64,000 nt of DNA from an uncultured Acidovorax sp. (GTDB lineage Bacteria; Pseudomonadota; Gammaproteobacteria; Burkholderiales; Burkholderiaceae_C), in NCBI GenBank assembly GCA_913774625.1, contig CAJYHL010000051.1, positions 124,001-188,000 on the forward strand, read 5' to 3'. Below, piece by piece: positions 48,061-58,281 of the stretch; position 1 is the stretch's first letter; each line of letters opens with the position of its first letter. Both the position numbers and the translations under genes were made by a program. The notes below the pieces were generated by a model. It had not been told where the DNA came from. It did not search any database and was given only the letters and a program-made list of their open reading frames with translations.

Positions 48061-48984
48061 ATGGCACGGATCAAGGCGAAGCGTTGTTCGGCAGGCCTGC
48101 TCAAGGCGGCGGGCGTGGCGCTGCTGGCCTGGCCCTGGGGCTGGGCCGCGCATGCGGCGGGCGGTGCGGATGCGGAAGGCGTGGCCGAAGGCCCCGCCTG
48201 GGCCGCGCCCGCAGGCCAGCGGGTGCTGCGCGACCTGCCCTACGGGCCCGACCGGCGCCAGCGCATGGATGTCTATCTGCCGGCAGCGCCGCCCCGGGAC
48301 GCGCCCGTGATCTTCATGGTGCATGGCGGCGCCTGGCGCGTGGGCGATAAATCCAGCGCCAGCGTGGTGCGCAACAAGGTGGAACACTGGGTGCCGCAGG
48401 GCGCGGTGTTCGTGTCGATCAACTACCGCATGCTGCCCGAGGCCGATCCGCTGGCGCAACTGCAGGACGTGGCCCAGGCGCTGGCCACGGCCCAGCGGCT
48501 GGCGCCGCAATGGGGGGCCGATCCGGGCCGCTTCGTCGCCATGGGCCATTCGGCGGGCGCGCATCTGGTGGCCCTGCTGGCGGCCGAGCCCGGCCTGCAG
48601 CAGTCGCTGGGCGTGCGGCCGGTGCGCGGCACGGTGCTGCTCGACAGTGCCGCGCTGGATGTGCCCCGGCTCATGCGGCTGCCCCATGCCCGGCTCTATG
48701 ACCAGGCCTTCGGGGCCGATCCTGCGTACTGGGCCAGCGCTTCGCCGGTGGACCGGCTGCGCCAGGCCGCCGCCCCGGTGCTGGCCGTGTGCTCCAGCCG
48801 CCGGGCCATGTCCTGCGGCCAGGCCCGGGAGCTGGCGGCCCGCGCGCAGCCGCTGGCCATGCGCGTTCAAGTGCTGCCGCAGGACCTGGACCACCGCGGA
48901 ACGAACGAGCAGCTGGGCCTGCCCGGCCCCTACACCGATGCGGTGGATGCTTTCCTGCGCAGCGTGGGCGCGGCCCCTCCCTGA
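48061..48984 (+). CDS. Exported alpha/beta hydrolase (esterase/lipase, BD-FAE/HSL-like)
   Basis: 307 residues. N-terminal signal (KAAGVALLAWPWGWAAHAAGG) suggests export. Oxyanion motif is VIFMVHGGAWRVGDK (HGGxW, ~84) and the nucleophile is AMGHSAGAHL (GxSxG, ~160). A Cys pair (VCSSRRAMSCGQ) may form a disulfide, consistent with a periplasmic location. The catalytic His is probably in DLDHRGTNEQLG. The ATG at 48061 has GGGAG upstream. Substrate unknown. Confidence 0.85.
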   Translation: MARIKAKRCSAGLLKAAGVALLAWPWGWAAHAAGGADAEGVAEGPAWAAPAGQRVLRDLPYGPDRRQRMDVYLPAAPPRDAPVIFMVHGGAWRVGDKSSASVVRNKVEHWVPQGAVFVSINYRMLPEADPLAQLQDVAQALATAQRLAPQWGADPGRFVAMGHSAGAHLVALLAAEPGLQQSLGVRPVRGTVLLDSAALDVPRLMRLPHARLYDQAFGADPAYWASASPVDRLRQAAAPVLAVCSSRRAMSCGQARELAARAQPLAMRVQVLPQDLDHRGTNEQLGLPGPYTDAVDAFLRSVGAAPP

Positions 48985-49003
48985 AGGAAGCTGCTGCGGC
49001 GGT

Positions 49004-50008
49004 TCACCGGCGGCGCCGCTTCCAGAACAGCTCGGTCGCCCCGAAGGCCAGCGCCGCCACCCCTAGCGGCGCGAAGAAGTACAGCATGCGGTAGGCCAGC
49101 ACGGCGGCCAGGGCCTGGGTGGGCGGCATGTAGGCCGAGAGCACGGCGGTGGCTACGGCCTCCAGCACGCCCAGGCCGGCGGGAATGCGCGAGACCAGCC
49201 CCGCGATGGCGCCCAGCAGCACGGTGGCCAGCGCCGCCGCGTAGGGTGCCTGCTGGCGCGTCAGGAACCACAGCGCGCCGCCCATCAGCATCCAGTTGGC
49301 GCACGAAACCGCCACCTGCAGCAGCCCTGCCTTCGCGTGCGGCAGGGGAAAGTCGTGGCCCCGCACGGCCAGCGGCCGCCCGCCGCGCCAGGCGCACAGG
49401 GCCAGGTAGCCGGCCGTGATGGCGGCCAGCCCCAGCCCCATCCAGTGCAGCTGGCCGCTGCGCACGCCCCAGCCTTCGGGCAGCTGGGGCGTCCACGCCC
49501 AGAAGACGGCACCTGCCAGCACGAAGTAGCCCAGCCAGTTGGTGATGATGGACAGCACCACGATCTGCCCGATGGCCGCCACGCCCACGCCCTGGCGCGA
49601 ATAGAGCCGGTAGCGCGTGGTGGCGCCACCGATGAGCGAGCCCAGGTTCAGCGTGAAGGGATAGGCGATCAGCGTGATGCCCAGCGTGCGTGCCACCGGC
49701 AGCCCGTGGCGCGTGTAGTGGCGCCCGAACAGGTCGAAGGTGGCGTAGAGCAGATGGCTGGACCAGGCCAGCGCCGCGGCCGGCGCCACCACGGCGAGAG
49801 GCAGGGCGCGCAGCGACTGCCACACGGCCGGCCAGTCCACGCGGCTGCCCTGGTGCCACAGCAGGTAGAGCACGAAGGCCGCGAAGCCGCCGGTCAGCCC
49901 GGTGGCGAGCCAGGGCCACCAGCGCTGCCCGCGCAGGCGGGCCCAGCGGCTGCGCTGCGGTGCGGCGGTGCCGTCGGCACGCGAGGGGCGGGCGGCCATG
50001 CGGGCCAT
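49004..50008 (-). CDS. YbhN/LPG-synthase-TM-like membrane protein
   Basis: 334 residues with about eight hydrophobic helices. Motifs typical of the family are TFDLFGRHYTRHGLPVARTLGITLIAYPFTLNLGSLIGG and SRIPAGLGVLEAVATAVLSAY. It lacks the catalytic domain of lysyl-phosphatidylglycerol synthases, as E. coli YbhN does. It is the third gene after EEP and clsB, matching the E. coli ybhP-ybhO-ybhN order. Start MARMAARPS (50008); the ORF-track extension overlaps clsB. Confidence 0.85.
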   Translation of the reverse strand: MARMAARPSRADGTAAPQRSRWARLRGQRWWPWLATGLTGGFAAFVLYLLWHQGSRVDWPAVWQSLRALPLAVVAPAAALAWSSHLLYATFDLFGRHYTRHGLPVARTLGITLIAYPFTLNLGSLIGGATTRYRLYSRQGVGVAAIGQIVVLSIITNWLGYFVLAGAVFWAWTPQLPEGWGVRSGQLHWMGLGLAAITAGYLALCAWRGGRPLAVRGHDFPLPHAKAGLLQVAVSCANWMLMGGALWFLTRQQAPYAAALATVLLGAIAGLVSRIPAGLGVLEAVATAVLSAYMPPTQALAAVLAYRMLYFFAPLGVAALAFGATELFWKRRRR

Positions 50009-50027
50009 GCCGGCGCGAGGGGCTGGG

Positions 50028-51335
50028 TCAGCCGGCACCGGACGCAGTCCGCTGCGGAGCGGCCGTGGCGGATGCGGGCGAGGCCGCCTGCGCTGCCAGG
50101 TCCTCGTGGCTGACCAGCGATATCTCCGGCGCATGCCGCGGCAGCCAGCCGGCCCAGGTGGGGAACCAGCGCATCAGGTGGAACACGCAGTAGCTGCGCA
50201 GCAGGCGCAGACCCTCCCAGCGGCCCGGGGGCTCGGCCTGCACCTGCTTGCAGCTGTGCTCCATAAGCCGCGACAGGCGCTGGTGCAGTCCGGCGTTGAA
50301 TGCGGCGTCGCGGATGATGACGTTGGCCTCCAGGTTCAGCGACAGGCTCAGCGGGTCGAGGTTGCTGGAGCCCACCGTGGCCCATTCCCCGTCCACCAGC
50401 GCCACCTTGCCGTGCAGCGGCCGGTCGCAGTATTCGTAGATGCGCACGCCGGCGCGCAGCAGGTGGTCGTAGAGCAGGCCGGCGGCGGTCTTCACGATGG
50501 GCATGTCGGGCTGGCCCTGCAGGATCAGCCGTACATCGACCCCGCGCCGGGCCGCGCGCCGCAGCTCGCGGATGAAGCGGTAGCCCGGGAAGAAGTAGGC
50601 GTTGGCGATCACCACGCGCTCGCGCGCCGAGCGCAGGGCGATGCGGTAGTGGCGCTCGATGTCGTTGGTGTGATGGTGGTTGTCGCGCGTCACGAAGAGG
50701 GCCTGCGCGGGGCCGGCCGGCGGCAGGCTGCCGGCAGCCGCCTGCCTGGGCCTCAGTTCCCAGCGGCGGCGACGCTGCTTGAGCGGCAGCACGGCCTCCT
50801 GCACGAAGGCGTGCATCTGCGCCACCAGCGGGCCGCGCACCTGCACCGAATAGTCCTGCTTGGCCTCGGGGCCGAAGTCGGCCACATGGTCGGCCGAATA
50901 GTTGATGCCGCCGATGAAGGCCAGCTCGCCGTCCACCACCACGATCTTGCGGTGCATGCGGCGCAGCACGTTCAGGCGCTGGCCGAAGAGCTGGCGGCCC
51001 GGGTCGAAGATGCGGAAGCGCACGCCGGCGGCGACCAGCTCGCCCACGAAGCGCTCTGACAGGTCGGGCGAGCCGAAGCCGTCCACCAGCACATGCACGG
51101 CCGCGCCGCGCCGCGCGGCCTCCAGCAGCGCGGCATGCAGCTGCAGGCCGATCTTGTCCTCGAACAGGATGAAGGTCTCCAGCCAGACTTCGCGCCGCGC
51201 GTTGCGGATGGCGTCGAACACGCGCGGAAAGAACTCCTCGCCGTTCTCCAGCAGCTCGAAAGCGTTGCCATCGACCCAGCGGCTGCCGGCGCGGCGTGCG
51301 GGCCCGAAGGCGCGGGAAGCGGGGCCCAGGCTCAT
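50028..51335 (-). CDS. clsB: Cardiolipin synthase B (phospholipase D family)
   Basis: 435 residues. Two HKD motifs: [21 protein letters not shown] (~126) and [22 protein letters not shown] (~310). These identify a PLD-superfamily transphosphatidylase; the length and YbhO-type neighbours support ClsB, which makes cardiolipin from phosphatidylglycerol at the inner membrane. The start MSLGPAS overlaps the EEP gene stop (ATGA). Confidence 0.9.
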   Translation of the reverse strand: MSLGPASRAFGPARRAGSRWVDGNAFELLENGEEFFPRVFDAIRNARREVWLETFILFEDKIGLQLHAALLEAARRGAAVHVLVDGFGSPDLSERFVGELVAAGVRFRIFDPGRQLFGQRLNVLRRMHRKIVVVDGELAFIGGINYSADHVADFGPEAKQDYSVQVRGPLVAQMHAFVQEAVLPLKQRRRRWELRPRQAAAGSLPPAGPAQALFVTRDNHHHTNDIERHYRIALRSARERVVIANAYFFPGYRFIRELRRAARRGVDVRLILQGQPDMPIVKTAAGLLYDHLLRAGVRIYEYCDRPLHGKVALVDGEWATVGSSNLDPLSLSLNLEANVIIRDAAFNAGLHQRLSRLMEHSCKQVQAEPPGRWEGLRLLRSYCVFHLMRWFPTWAGWLPRHAPEISLVSHEDLAAQAASPASATAAPQRTASGAG

Positions 51336-52099
51336 AGCGCGATCTCCGCCGCCAGCGGCGCATGGTCTGACAGGCGGCACCAGGGCCTTCGCGGCAGCGC
51401 CACCGGCGTCAGCACCGCCACGTTGCGCACGTAGATGCGGTCCAGCTGCAGCACCGGCAGCGACGCGGGAAAGGTGCGCCGCGCCCGGCCGCCGCCCTGC
51501 ATGAAGACCTCCTGCAGGCCCGCGCCGTCGCGCAGCACATCGTGCGCGCGGCCGCGCCAGTCGTTGAAGTCGCCGGCCAGCACCACCGGCTCGGCCGGAT
51601 CGAAGGTGTTCACCAGGTCGCAGATGCGGCGCAGCTGGCGCTGGCGGTGCGCCTCCTGCAGGCCCAGGTGAACGCAGATGGCATGCACCTGCGTGGCGCT
51701 GCCGGGCGGCTGCAGCACGCAGTGCAGCATGCCGCGCCGCTCGGGGCCGGTGACGGAGATGTCGTGGTTCTCGTAATGCACGATGGGGAACTTGGACAGC
51801 AGGGCATTGCCGTGGTGGCCGTTGTCGTACACCGCGTTGCGGCCATAGGCATGCTGGTGCCAGATGGTGTCGGCCAGGAATTCGTAGTGCGGCTCCTGCG
51901 GGAAGTTCTCCACGCGCCCGGCATGCTTCTGGTGGCTGCCCAGCACTTCCTGCAGGAACACCAGGTCGGCCGAGACATCGCGCACCGCATCGCGCAGTTC
52001 ATGCAGCATGAAGCGCCGGTTGAAGGTGGTGAAGCCCTTGTGGACGTTCACGGTCAGCACCTTGAACGACGCCGCGGGCTGTGGGGTGGCTGTTTCCAT
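51332..52099 (-). CDS. Endonuclease/exonuclease/phosphatase-family protein (YbhP-like)
   Basis: 255 residues. EEP-fold motifs are LTVNVHKGF (Asn), VFLQEVLG (Glu), [10 protein letters not shown] (His), VLAGDFNDW (D and N) and [11 protein letters not shown] (DH). The start is METATPQ (52099). Operon head of an EEP-clsB-ybhN set like E. coli ybhPON. The substrate, DNA, nucleotide or phospholipid headgroup, is not defined for this family. Confidence 0.88.
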   Translation of the reverse strand: METATPQPAASFKVLTVNVHKGFTTFNRRFMLHELRDAVRDVSADLVFLQEVLGSHQKHAGRVENFPQEPHYEFLADTIWHQHAYGRNAVYDNGHHGNALLSKFPIVHYENHDISVTGPERRGMLHCVLQPPGSATQVHAICVHLGLQEAHRQRQLRRICDLVNTFDPAEPVVLAGDFNDWRGRAHDVLRDGAGLQEVFMQGGGRARRTFPASLPVLQLDRIYVRNVAVLTPVALPRRPWCRLSDHAPLAAEIAL

Positions 52100-52260
52100 C
52101 GGGTCGGATCGCAAAGAAAAAAGGCGGGCCCGCTCGCCGGTGCGGCGGGTGTGTCGCCATGTCTTTCGATTGTTCCGATCCGTCCTGCGGCACCCTGTAG
52201 GACGGCTGGCCGATACCTTGACGCTGCAGGGCGGCACCCTGAGGGTGCCCGCCGCCGCAG

Positions 52261-52287
52261 AAAAAAGGGCCGCGATGAGCGGCCCTT
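52261..52287 (-). terminator. Rho-independent terminator after cysK
   Basis: On the minus strand AAGGGCCGC-TCATC-GCGGCCCTT is followed by a T-run. It begins 21 bp after the cysK stop. A second hairpin (GGCACCCTGAGGGTGCC region, ~52233-52250) lies further on. The 208-bp gap 52100-52307 holds nothing else evident. Confidence 0.9.
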
Positions 52288-52307
52288 CGGATGCAGCGAC
52301 GCAGGGG

Positions 52308-53225
52308 TCAGGCCGGCAGGAAGCCGTCCACCGACAGGTAGCGTTCGCCCGTGTCGTAGTTGAAGCCCAGCACGCGCGCGCCGGCCGGCAGCTCGGGCAG
52401 CTTCTGGGCGATGGCGGCCAGCGTGGCGCCCGAGGAGATGCCCACCAGCAGGCCCTCTTCGCGCGCGGCGCGGCGGGCGTATTCGCGGGCCGGCTCGGCC
52501 TCGACCTGGATCACGCCGTCCAGCAGGGACGTGTCGAGGTTGCCCGGAATGAAGCCCGCGCCGATGCCCTGAATGGGGTGGGGCGCCGGCTGGCCGCCCG
52601 AGATCACGGGCGAGGCGGCCGGCTCCACCGCGAACACCTTGAGCTGCGGGAATTTCGCCTTCAGCACGCGGGCCACGCCCGTGATGTGGCCGCCCGTGCC
52701 CACGCCGGTGATGACCGCGTCCAGGCCTTCGGGGAAGTCGGCCAGGATCTCCTGCGCCGTGGTGCGCACGTGGACATCGACGTTGGCCGGGTTCTCGAAC
52801 TGCTGCGGCACCCAGGCGCCGGGCGTGCTGGCGGCCAGTTCCTGCGCGCGGGCGATGGCGCCCTTCATGCCCTTTTCCTTGGGCGTGAGATCGAAGGTGG
52901 CGCCGTAGGCCAGCATCAGGCGGCGGCGCTCCAGCGACATGCTCTCGGGCATCACCAGCACCAGCTTGTAGCCCTTGACGGCGGCGACCAGCGCCAGGCC
53001 GATGCCGGTGTTGCCCGAGGTGGGCTCGATGATTGTGCCGCCGGGCTTGAGCGCGCCGCTGCGTTCGGCGTCCTCCACCATCGCCAGCGCGATGCGGTCC
53101 TTGATCGAGCCGCCGGGGTTGCTGCGTTCCGATTTCACCCACACGTTGGCGCCAGCGCCGAACAGGCGGTTGATGCGAACGTGGGGCGTGTTGCCGATGG
53201 TCTGCAGGATGTTCTGTACGGGCAT
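52308..53225 (-). CDS. cysK: Cysteine synthase A (O-acetylserine sulfhydrylase)
   Basis: 305-residue fold-type II PLP enzyme making cysteine from O-acetylserine and sulfide. The PLP Lys is in [11 protein letters not shown] (~42), the substrate loop is [13 protein letters not shown] (~68), the phosphate loop is [10 protein letters not shown] (~175), and the C-terminal Ser site is [36 protein letters not shown] follows CysK rather than CysM. The start is MPVQNILQT (53225); the ORF-track extension crosses the promoter. Confidence 0.93.
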   Translation of the reverse strand: MPVQNILQTIGNTPHVRINRLFGAGANVWVKSERSNPGGSIKDRIALAMVEDAERSGALKPGGTIIEPTSGNTGIGLALVAAVKGYKLVLVMPESMSLERRRLMLAYGATFDLTPKEKGMKGAIARAQELAASTPGAWVPQQFENPANVDVHVRTTAQEILADFPEGLDAVITGVGTGGHITGVARVLKAKFPQLKVFAVEPAASPVISGGQPAPHPIQGIGAGFIPGNLDTSLLDGVIQVEAEPAREYARRAAREEGLLVGISSGATLAAIAQKLPELPAGARVLGFNYDTGERYLSVDGFLPA

Positions 53226-53328
53226 GGCATCTCCGGTAGTTGGGGTGGTCGGGAAGAAAAACGACCGGGCCATTGTGGGCCAGTCCACCTGCCTTGCAGC
53301 AATAAGGTTATGCCACCGCCCCGGGTGG

Positions 53329-53334
53329 GATAAT
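53329..53334 (+). promoter_or_regulatory. -10 element of rnpB
   Basis: GATAAT ends 7 bp before the predicted first base of RNase P RNA (53342), the normal -10 to start distance. A clear -35 was not found. Confidence 0.55.
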
Positions 53335-53341
53335 GCGGCCC

Positions 53342-53788
53342 GTGAAGCACGCCAGACCGCCGCTGGTGCCGTATGGGAAACCTGGCACTGGAGGAACGTC
53401 CGGACTGCACAGGACAGCGTAGCAGCTAACGGCTGCCCACCGTGAGGTGAGGATCAGAGCAACAGAGACGAGTCGAAGCGGGCAACCATGCCAGGCCACC
53501 GACGGTGTTCTATCGGTCGCCCGCGCAAGCGGGCACGGCTGGCGCAAGCCAGACGGTTCGCGGCTTTCGAGCCGCGAAGACCATAGCCACCCGAAGCGGG
53601 CGGCGCCCGCTTCGGGTGAAACGGGCAATCTCTACGCGCAGCAATACCAAGTAGGCCAGCGTCGATGTGGTTCCGCAGAGCTGGCGGGTAGGTAGCACCG
53701 AGCCGTGGCGGCGACGCCCGGCCCAGATTAATGGCGGTCACGTTCGGGCAACCGAATGCACAGAATCCGGCTTATCGGCGTGCTTCAC
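53342..53788 (+). ncRNA. rnpB: RNase P RNA, bacterial class A
   Basis: The 5' end GTGAAGCACGCC is perfectly complementary to the 3' end GGCGTGCTTCAC (53777-53788), forming helix P1. Conserved regions seen in order are GGAGGAACGTCCGGACT (CR-I), GCAACAGAGA (CR-II/III area), CAATACCAAGTAGGC and ACAGAATCCGGCTTA (CR-V). The length of ~447 nt exceeds E. coli's 377 because of extended G/C-rich hairpins. It is the catalytic RNA that matures tRNA 5' ends. All ORFs listed here are artefacts of the structured RNA. It is convergent with xerC. Confidence 0.96.
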
Positions 53789-53866
53789 ACTTTCTTCTTT
53801 CCGGCAGGCCGCGCCTGCCCCATTCCCTTTCCGCTCCCCTTTCCGTTCCCCCGGCGCCCGCCTGGG

Positions 53867-54889
53867 TCAGCCTTCTCCGCCGCCCGGCTTGCGCCTGGCG
53901 CGCGGATGGGCCGCGTCGTACACCTTGGCCAGGTGCTGGAAGTCCAGCCGCGTATAGACCTGGGTGGTGGTGATGTTGGCGTGGCCCAGCAGCTCCTGCA
54001 CCGCGCGCAGGTCGCCGCTGGACTGCAGCAGGTGGCTGGCGAAGGAATGGCGCAGCATGTGCGGATGCACGGGCGTGGTCAGGCCCGCCTGCTGGCTGCG
54101 CTGGCGCAGCCGCAGCCAGACCGACTGCGCCGTGAGCCGCGCGCCGCGCTGGCCCACGAAGAGCGCCGCATCCAGCCGGGGCGATGCCTCGCCGCCGAAG
54201 GGCTGGGCACGCTGCTCCAGCCAGGCCTGCAACGCGGCCAGCGCGGCGCGGCCCACGGGCACGCTGCGGCGCTTGGAGCCCTTGCCGAAGACATGCGCCT
54301 CGCCCGCCTGCAGGTCGATCCAGCCGCGTCCCTGGCGCTGGGTGTCGGGGCCGGGCACGGCGTCCAGGCCGACCAGTTCGCCCACGCGCAGGCCGCAGCC
54401 GTAGAGCAGCTCGACCATGGCGGCGTCGCGCGTTTCCAGCCAGGGGTCGGCGCCCGCGTGCTCGTGTTCGGCCAGGCGCACGGCGTCGTCCACCGGCAAG
54501 GCCTTCGGTAGCGGCTTGGGCGCCTTGGGCGCGCGCACGTCCAGCACCGGGTTGTGCGGCACCAGGCCCTGGCGCGCGGCCCAGGCGTAGAAGCCGCGCC
54601 AGCCCGAGAGGATGAGCGCGATGCCGCGCCCGCTGCGCCCGCCCGAATGCATCTGCGCGACGAAGCGGCGGATGTGGCCGCTGCTCAGCTGCAGCAGCGG
54701 CAGGCCGGTCGGCTCGGCCAGCCGCGCCAGGCGTTCCAGGTCCAGGGTGTAGAGCGTGAGCGTGCGGGCGGCCAGCCGCTTTTCGACGCGCACGTGTTCC
54801 AGATAGCGCAGCGCGGCTTCGGGCAGGGCGACGGCCGCGGCCTGGGTGGCATCGGCCGGGCCCTTGGCGGTTGTCGCCCCGTCCGCCAC
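53867..54889 (-). CDS. xerC: Tyrosine recombinase XerC
   Basis: 340 residues from a GTG at 54889, 7 bp after the DUF484 stop. Catalytic residues are all visible: Arg in LLYGCGLRVGELVGL, Lys in FGKGSKRRSVPV, HxxR in PHMLRHSFASHLL, His in VQELLGHANITTTQ and the nucleophile Tyr in QVYTRLDFQHLAKVY. XerC with XerD resolves chromosome dimers at dif. The DUF484-XerC adjacency is classical in proteobacteria. Confidence 0.94.
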   Translation of the reverse strand: MADGATTAKGPADATQAAAVALPEAALRYLEHVRVEKRLAARTLTLYTLDLERLARLAEPTGLPLLQLSSGHIRRFVAQMHSGGRSGRGIALILSGWRGFYAWAARQGLVPHNPVLDVRAPKAPKPLPKALPVDDAVRLAEHEHAGADPWLETRDAAMVELLYGCGLRVGELVGLDAVPGPDTQRQGRGWIDLQAGEAHVFGKGSKRRSVPVGRAALAALQAWLEQRAQPFGGEASPRLDAALFVGQRGARLTAQSVWLRLRQRSQQAGLTTPVHPHMLRHSFASHLLQSSGDLRAVQELLGHANITTTQVYTRLDFQHLAKVYDAAHPRARRKPGGGEG

Positions 54890-54896
54890 GGCGTCC

Positions 54897-55622
54897 TCAG
54901 CGCAGGCGCGAGAGGGCGGCGCTCGCCAGCTCGGCGATGCGCGCGAGGAAGTCCGTGCCCATGTCGGCCTGGAAGCGCTGCGCATCGGGCGAGCCCAGCA
55001 CCAGCAGGCCGAAGGCCGGGCCGGTGCCGTCCACCGCGCCTTCGCGCAGCGGCAGCAGGGCCAGCGACTGCACCTGGTAGGCCTGGGGCAGCCAGGCCGT
55101 GGGCTCGAAGCCCAGGTTGGCGCCGCAGAACGGCGCGGTGAGCGAGGAGGCGAAGGCCTGCGCGTCGGCGCTGGCGCCCTGGGTGAAGGCGGCGCCCTGG
55201 AACGGCGCGGCCACGTCCCACACGCGCAGCGCGGCCTGGGGCACGTCGAACAGGCGCTGCAGGCCGCCGGTGATGGCGGCGGGCAGGTCCTGCGCCTGCG
55301 GCACGGCGGCCAACTCGCAAGACCAGGTGTGGATCTTCTGCCCGATGCCGGTGTTCTCGCTGCCGTTGCGGATGATCTCCATCACGCGCTGCTCCAGGCC
55401 CTTGATCTTCTCGCGCAGCATCTCGGCCTGGCGTTCCTGCAGGCTCACGGCCCGCTGGCTGTGGGGGCTGGTGAAGGTGACGCTGGCCAGCACCTCGGCA
55501 TGGCGCTCGAAGAAGCCGGGCGTGTGCAGCAGGAATTCGGCGATGTCCTCTTCGGTGATCGGGGGCACGGAAGCGGCGGGCTGGGGGGAGGAAGAAGGAG
55601 TGTGGTGGCTGTTGTTGTTCAT
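54897..55622 (-). CDS. DUF484 family protein
   Basis: 241 residues. N-terminal helix-rich region ([43 protein letters not shown]) then a GAF-like C-terminal domain ([48 protein letters not shown]). The family sits between dapF and xerC in many proteobacteria and has no settled function. The ATG overlaps the dapF stop (ATGA). Confidence 0.92.
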   Translation of the reverse strand: MNNNSHHTPSSSPQPAASVPPITEEDIAEFLLHTPGFFERHAEVLASVTFTSPHSQRAVSLQERQAEMLREKIKGLEQRVMEIIRNGSENTGIGQKIHTWSCELAAVPQAQDLPAAITGGLQRLFDVPQAALRVWDVAAPFQGAAFTQGASADAQAFASSLTAPFCGANLGFEPTAWLPQAYQVQSLALLPLREGAVDGTGPAFGLLVLGSPDAQRFQADMGTDFLARIAELASAALSRLR

Positions 55623-56497
55623 GGTGCGTCGGGAATCTCGATCTGGCCTTCGAAGACCGTGGTGGCCGGGCCGGTCATGAAGACCGCGTCGCCCTCGCCG
55701 CCGGCCCAGGCGATGGTGAGCAGGCCGCCGCGCGTGTGGACGTCCACCCGCGCGTCGAGCAGCCCCAGGCGGATGCCGCAGGCCACGGCCGCGCAGGCGC
55801 CCGAGCCGCAGGCCAGCGTCTCGCCGGAGCCGCGCTCGAAGACGCGCAGGCGCACTTCGCCGCGGTTCACGATCTGCAGGTAGCCGGCGTTCACGCGTTG
55901 CGGAAAGCGCGCATGGCCCTCGACCAGCGGGCCGGTGGCGGCGACGGGCGCGGTGTCCACGTCGTCCACCAGCTGCACCGCGTGCGGGTTGCCCATGGAG
56001 GCGATGGCGATCAGAACGGGAGCTGCCTGCGCAGGCGCATCGAGCGCCAGCGGCCATTGTTCGCCCTGGCCGCGCGGCACGGGCTGCAGGCCGGCGGCGT
56101 CGAACGGCACCTCGGCCGGCGCGAAGCGCGGGCGACCCATGTCCACCGTTACGCGGCCGTCGGGCGTGAGCTCGGGCGCGATCACGCCCTTCATGGTCTG
56201 TACGCGCAGCAGGTCCTTGTCCGTCAGGCCCTTGTCGCGCACATAGCGGGCGAAGCAGCGCGCGCCGTTGCCGCACTGCTCCACCTCGGCGCCGTCGGCG
56301 TTGTGGATGACGTATTCGAAGTCGATGCCCTCGGCCGGCGACGGGCGAACGGTCAGGATCTGGTCGGCGCCCACGCCGAAGTGGCGGTCGGCGAGGAACC
56401 GGTATTGCGCGGGCGTCAGGCCCAGGCGGCCCTGAGTCTCGTCGAGCACGACGAAGTCGTTGCCCGCGCCCTGCATCTTGGTGAAGCGGATCTGCAT
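55619..56497 (-). CDS. dapF: Diaminopimelate epimerase
   Basis: 292 residues. Active-site Cys residues lie in [14 protein letters not shown] (~81) and [17 protein letters not shown] (~233), forming the two-Cys racemase site. The opening [17 protein letters not shown] is invariant. It converts LL- to meso-diaminopimelate for lysine and peptidoglycan. The start MQIRFTK (56497) is the conserved one and has a GATAAT box 7 bp upstream. Confidence 0.96.
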   Translation of the reverse strand: MQIRFTKMQGAGNDFVVLDETQGRLGLTPAQYRFLADRHFGVGADQILTVRPSPAEGIDFEYVIHNADGAEVEQCGNGARCFARYVRDKGLTDKDLLRVQTMKGVIAPELTPDGRVTVDMGRPRFAPAEVPFDAAGLQPVPRGQGEQWPLALDAPAQAAPVLIAIASMGNPHAVQLVDDVDTAPVAATGPLVEGHARFPQRVNAGYLQIVNRGEVRLRVFERGSGETLACGSGACAAVACGIRLGLLDARVDVHTRGGLLTIAWAGGEGDAVFMTGPATTVFEGQIEIPDAP

Positions 56498-56504
56498 GGA
56501 CGGG

Positions 56505-56510
56505 ATTATC
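56505..56510 (-). promoter_or_regulatory. -10 element GATAAT just before dapF
   Basis: GATAAT on the minus strand ends 7 bp before the dapF ATG, predicting a leaderless transcript. Confidence 0.45.
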
Positions 56511-56550
56511 GCCACGCCGCTGCCTGACTGCACCTTCGGCCGCCGCTGCC

Positions 56551-56556
56551 CATAAT
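56551..56556 (+). promoter_or_regulatory. -10 element CATAAT just before the Nudix-MBL gene
   Basis: CATAAT ends 6 bp before the ATG at 56563, again predicting an almost leaderless mRNA. It faces the dapF promoter. Confidence 0.4.
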
Positions 56557-56562
56557 CCCCCC

Positions 56563-58266
56563 ATGCCCCGCACCACCCAGCAACTCCATCCATACCGCGA
56601 ACCCGTCGCCACGCGGGCCGCCGCCACCGTGCTGCTGCTGCGCGACGTGCCGGCGTCGGAGCTCGGCGGCGAAGGCGGCAGCGTGCTCGAAGTGCTGATG
56701 ACGCGCCGCTCGCCCCAGGCCAGCTTCGCGCCCGGGGCCTACGTGTTTCCCGGCGGCGGCATCGACGCGCTGGACGCCGCGCCCGCCACCCATGCCGCCG
56801 CGCAGCGCCGGGCCGGGCAGAGCGACCTGCGGCTCACCCAGGCCATCGCCGCCATCCGCGAAAGCTTCGAGGAACTGGGCGTGCTGCTGGCCCGCCATGC
56901 CGACGGGCGCTTCGCCGATGCCGCCGACATCGCCGCGCTGGACCGCTCCGCGCCCTTCGCGCCGCAGTGCCAGGCGCGCGGCCTCAGCCTGGCGGCCGAT
57001 GCGGTCTTCGTGCTGGCGCACTGGACGGCCGACCGCGACCTGCCCAAGCGCTTCGACGTGTCCTTCCTGGTCGCCCGCATGCCCGAAGGACAGGAGCCGG
57101 TGGCCGACGAATCCGAGCAGTTCGAGCCCGTCTGGGTGCGCCCGGCCGATGCGCTGGCGCGGCATGCGGCGGGGCAGTTCTTCATGATCTTCCCCACCGT
57201 GCGCACGCTGGAGCGGCTGGCCGCCTTCGGCAGCGTGCAGGCCGTGCTCGACGCGGTGGCGCGGCAGCCGGAAGAGGCGCCGCTCTGGACCAGCTGCCCG
57301 CGCAGCGGCCTGCTGGCGGGCCAGGAGGCGCGCTACATGGAGCACGAGCCCCCCTTCGGCGAGCTGGCCCTGGTCTGCCCCGACGGCCAGATGCTGCACA
57401 CGCTGGACTGGCAGGCCGACCGCCCCGTGCCCCTCCTGAAGAACGTGCAGCGCCTGACCGCGCCCAACCCCGGCGTGATGACCGGCCCCGGCACCAACAG
57501 CTACCTGGTGGGCGACCCGGACACCGGCTACATCGCCATCGACCCCGGGCCGGAAGACGAAGAACACCTGGAACGCCTCTGGCGCGCAGCCGGCGGCGAC
57601 ATCCGCGCCATCGTCTGCACGCATTCGCACCCCGACCATTCCCCGGGCGCCGCGCCGCTGGCCGCCCGCGTGGCCGCGCACGGCCGGCCGCGCCCGCAGG
57701 TGCTGGGCCTGCCCTCGGCGCCCACGGCCCGCGCCGCCAGCCGCTTCACGCCCGAACGGGTGCTATCGAATGGAGAGCTGCTCACGCTGGCCCCATCTGT
57801 GCCCACGCCGGAAACCACCCACACGCTGGAAGTCGTCCACACGCCCGGCCATGCGGCCAACCATGTCTGCCTGCTGCTGCGCGAAGACGGCCTGCTCTTC
57901 AGCGGCGACCACATCCTGAACGGCAGCACCACGGTGGTGGACCCGCCCGATGGCAACATGGCCGACTACCTCGATTCGCTGGACCGGCTGGATGCGCTCT
58001 GCGCGCAGCACGGCGCCGAATTCATATTGCCCGCGCACGGCTACGTGCTGGGCGACGCGCGCGGCGCCATCGCCCGCCTGAAGGCCCACCGCCTGGCGCG
58101 CGAGGCCAAGGTGCTGGCCGCCATGCAGGCCCTGCCCCAGGGCAGCATGCAGGACTGGGTGCGCCATGCCTACGGCGACGTGCCCGAGCGGATGTGGCCG
58201 GTGGCCGAACGCTCCCTGCTGGCGCATGTGGAGCGCATCCGCGCCCTGGCCGCCGCCAATTTCTGA
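56563..58266 (+). CDS. Nudix hydrolase / metallo-beta-lactamase (LACTB2-like) fusion
   Basis: 567 residues. N-terminal Nudix domain (~15-230): FPGGGIDAL begins the box and [11 protein letters not shown] carries the REUxEExGU half, separated by a longer insert than in MutT, as in NUDT7/NUDT19-like enzymes. C-terminal MBL domain (~290-560): [13 protein letters not shown] (HxHxDH), [25 protein letters not shown] and [10 protein letters not shown] supply the two-zinc ligands, with a LACTB2-like winged C-terminus. Such fusions are known in beta-proteobacteria; a CoA-ester, nucleotide or RNA substrate is possible. Confidence 0.9.
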   Translation: MPRTTQQLHPYREPVATRAAATVLLLRDVPASELGGEGGSVLEVLMTRRSPQASFAPGAYVFPGGGIDALDAAPATHAAAQRRAGQSDLRLTQAIAAIRESFEELGVLLARHADGRFADAADIAALDRSAPFAPQCQARGLSLAADAVFVLAHWTADRDLPKRFDVSFLVARMPEGQEPVADESEQFEPVWVRPADALARHAAGQFFMIFPTVRTLERLAAFGSVQAVLDAVARQPEEAPLWTSCPRSGLLAGQEARYMEHEPPFGELALVCPDGQMLHTLDWQADRPVPLLKNVQRLTAPNPGVMTGPGTNSYLVGDPDTGYIAIDPGPEDEEHLERLWRAAGGDIRAIVCTHSHPDHSPGAAPLAARVAAHGRPRPQVLGLPSAPTARAASRFTPERVLSNGELLTLAPSVPTPETTHTLEVVHTPGHAANHVCLLLREDGLLFSGDHILNGSTTVVDPPDGNMADYLDSLDRLDALCAQHGAEFILPAHGYVLGDARGAIARLKAHRLAREAKVLAAMQALPQGSMQDWVRHAYGDVPERMWPVAERSLLAHVERIRALAAANF

Positions 58267-58281
58267 ACCGGAAGACCTCTC

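Noticed and set aside
53447-53957. Several ORFs over 53.3-53.9 kb
   Set aside because: They lie on RNase P RNA or its flank; the RNA's conserved regions and P1 helix explain the sequence.
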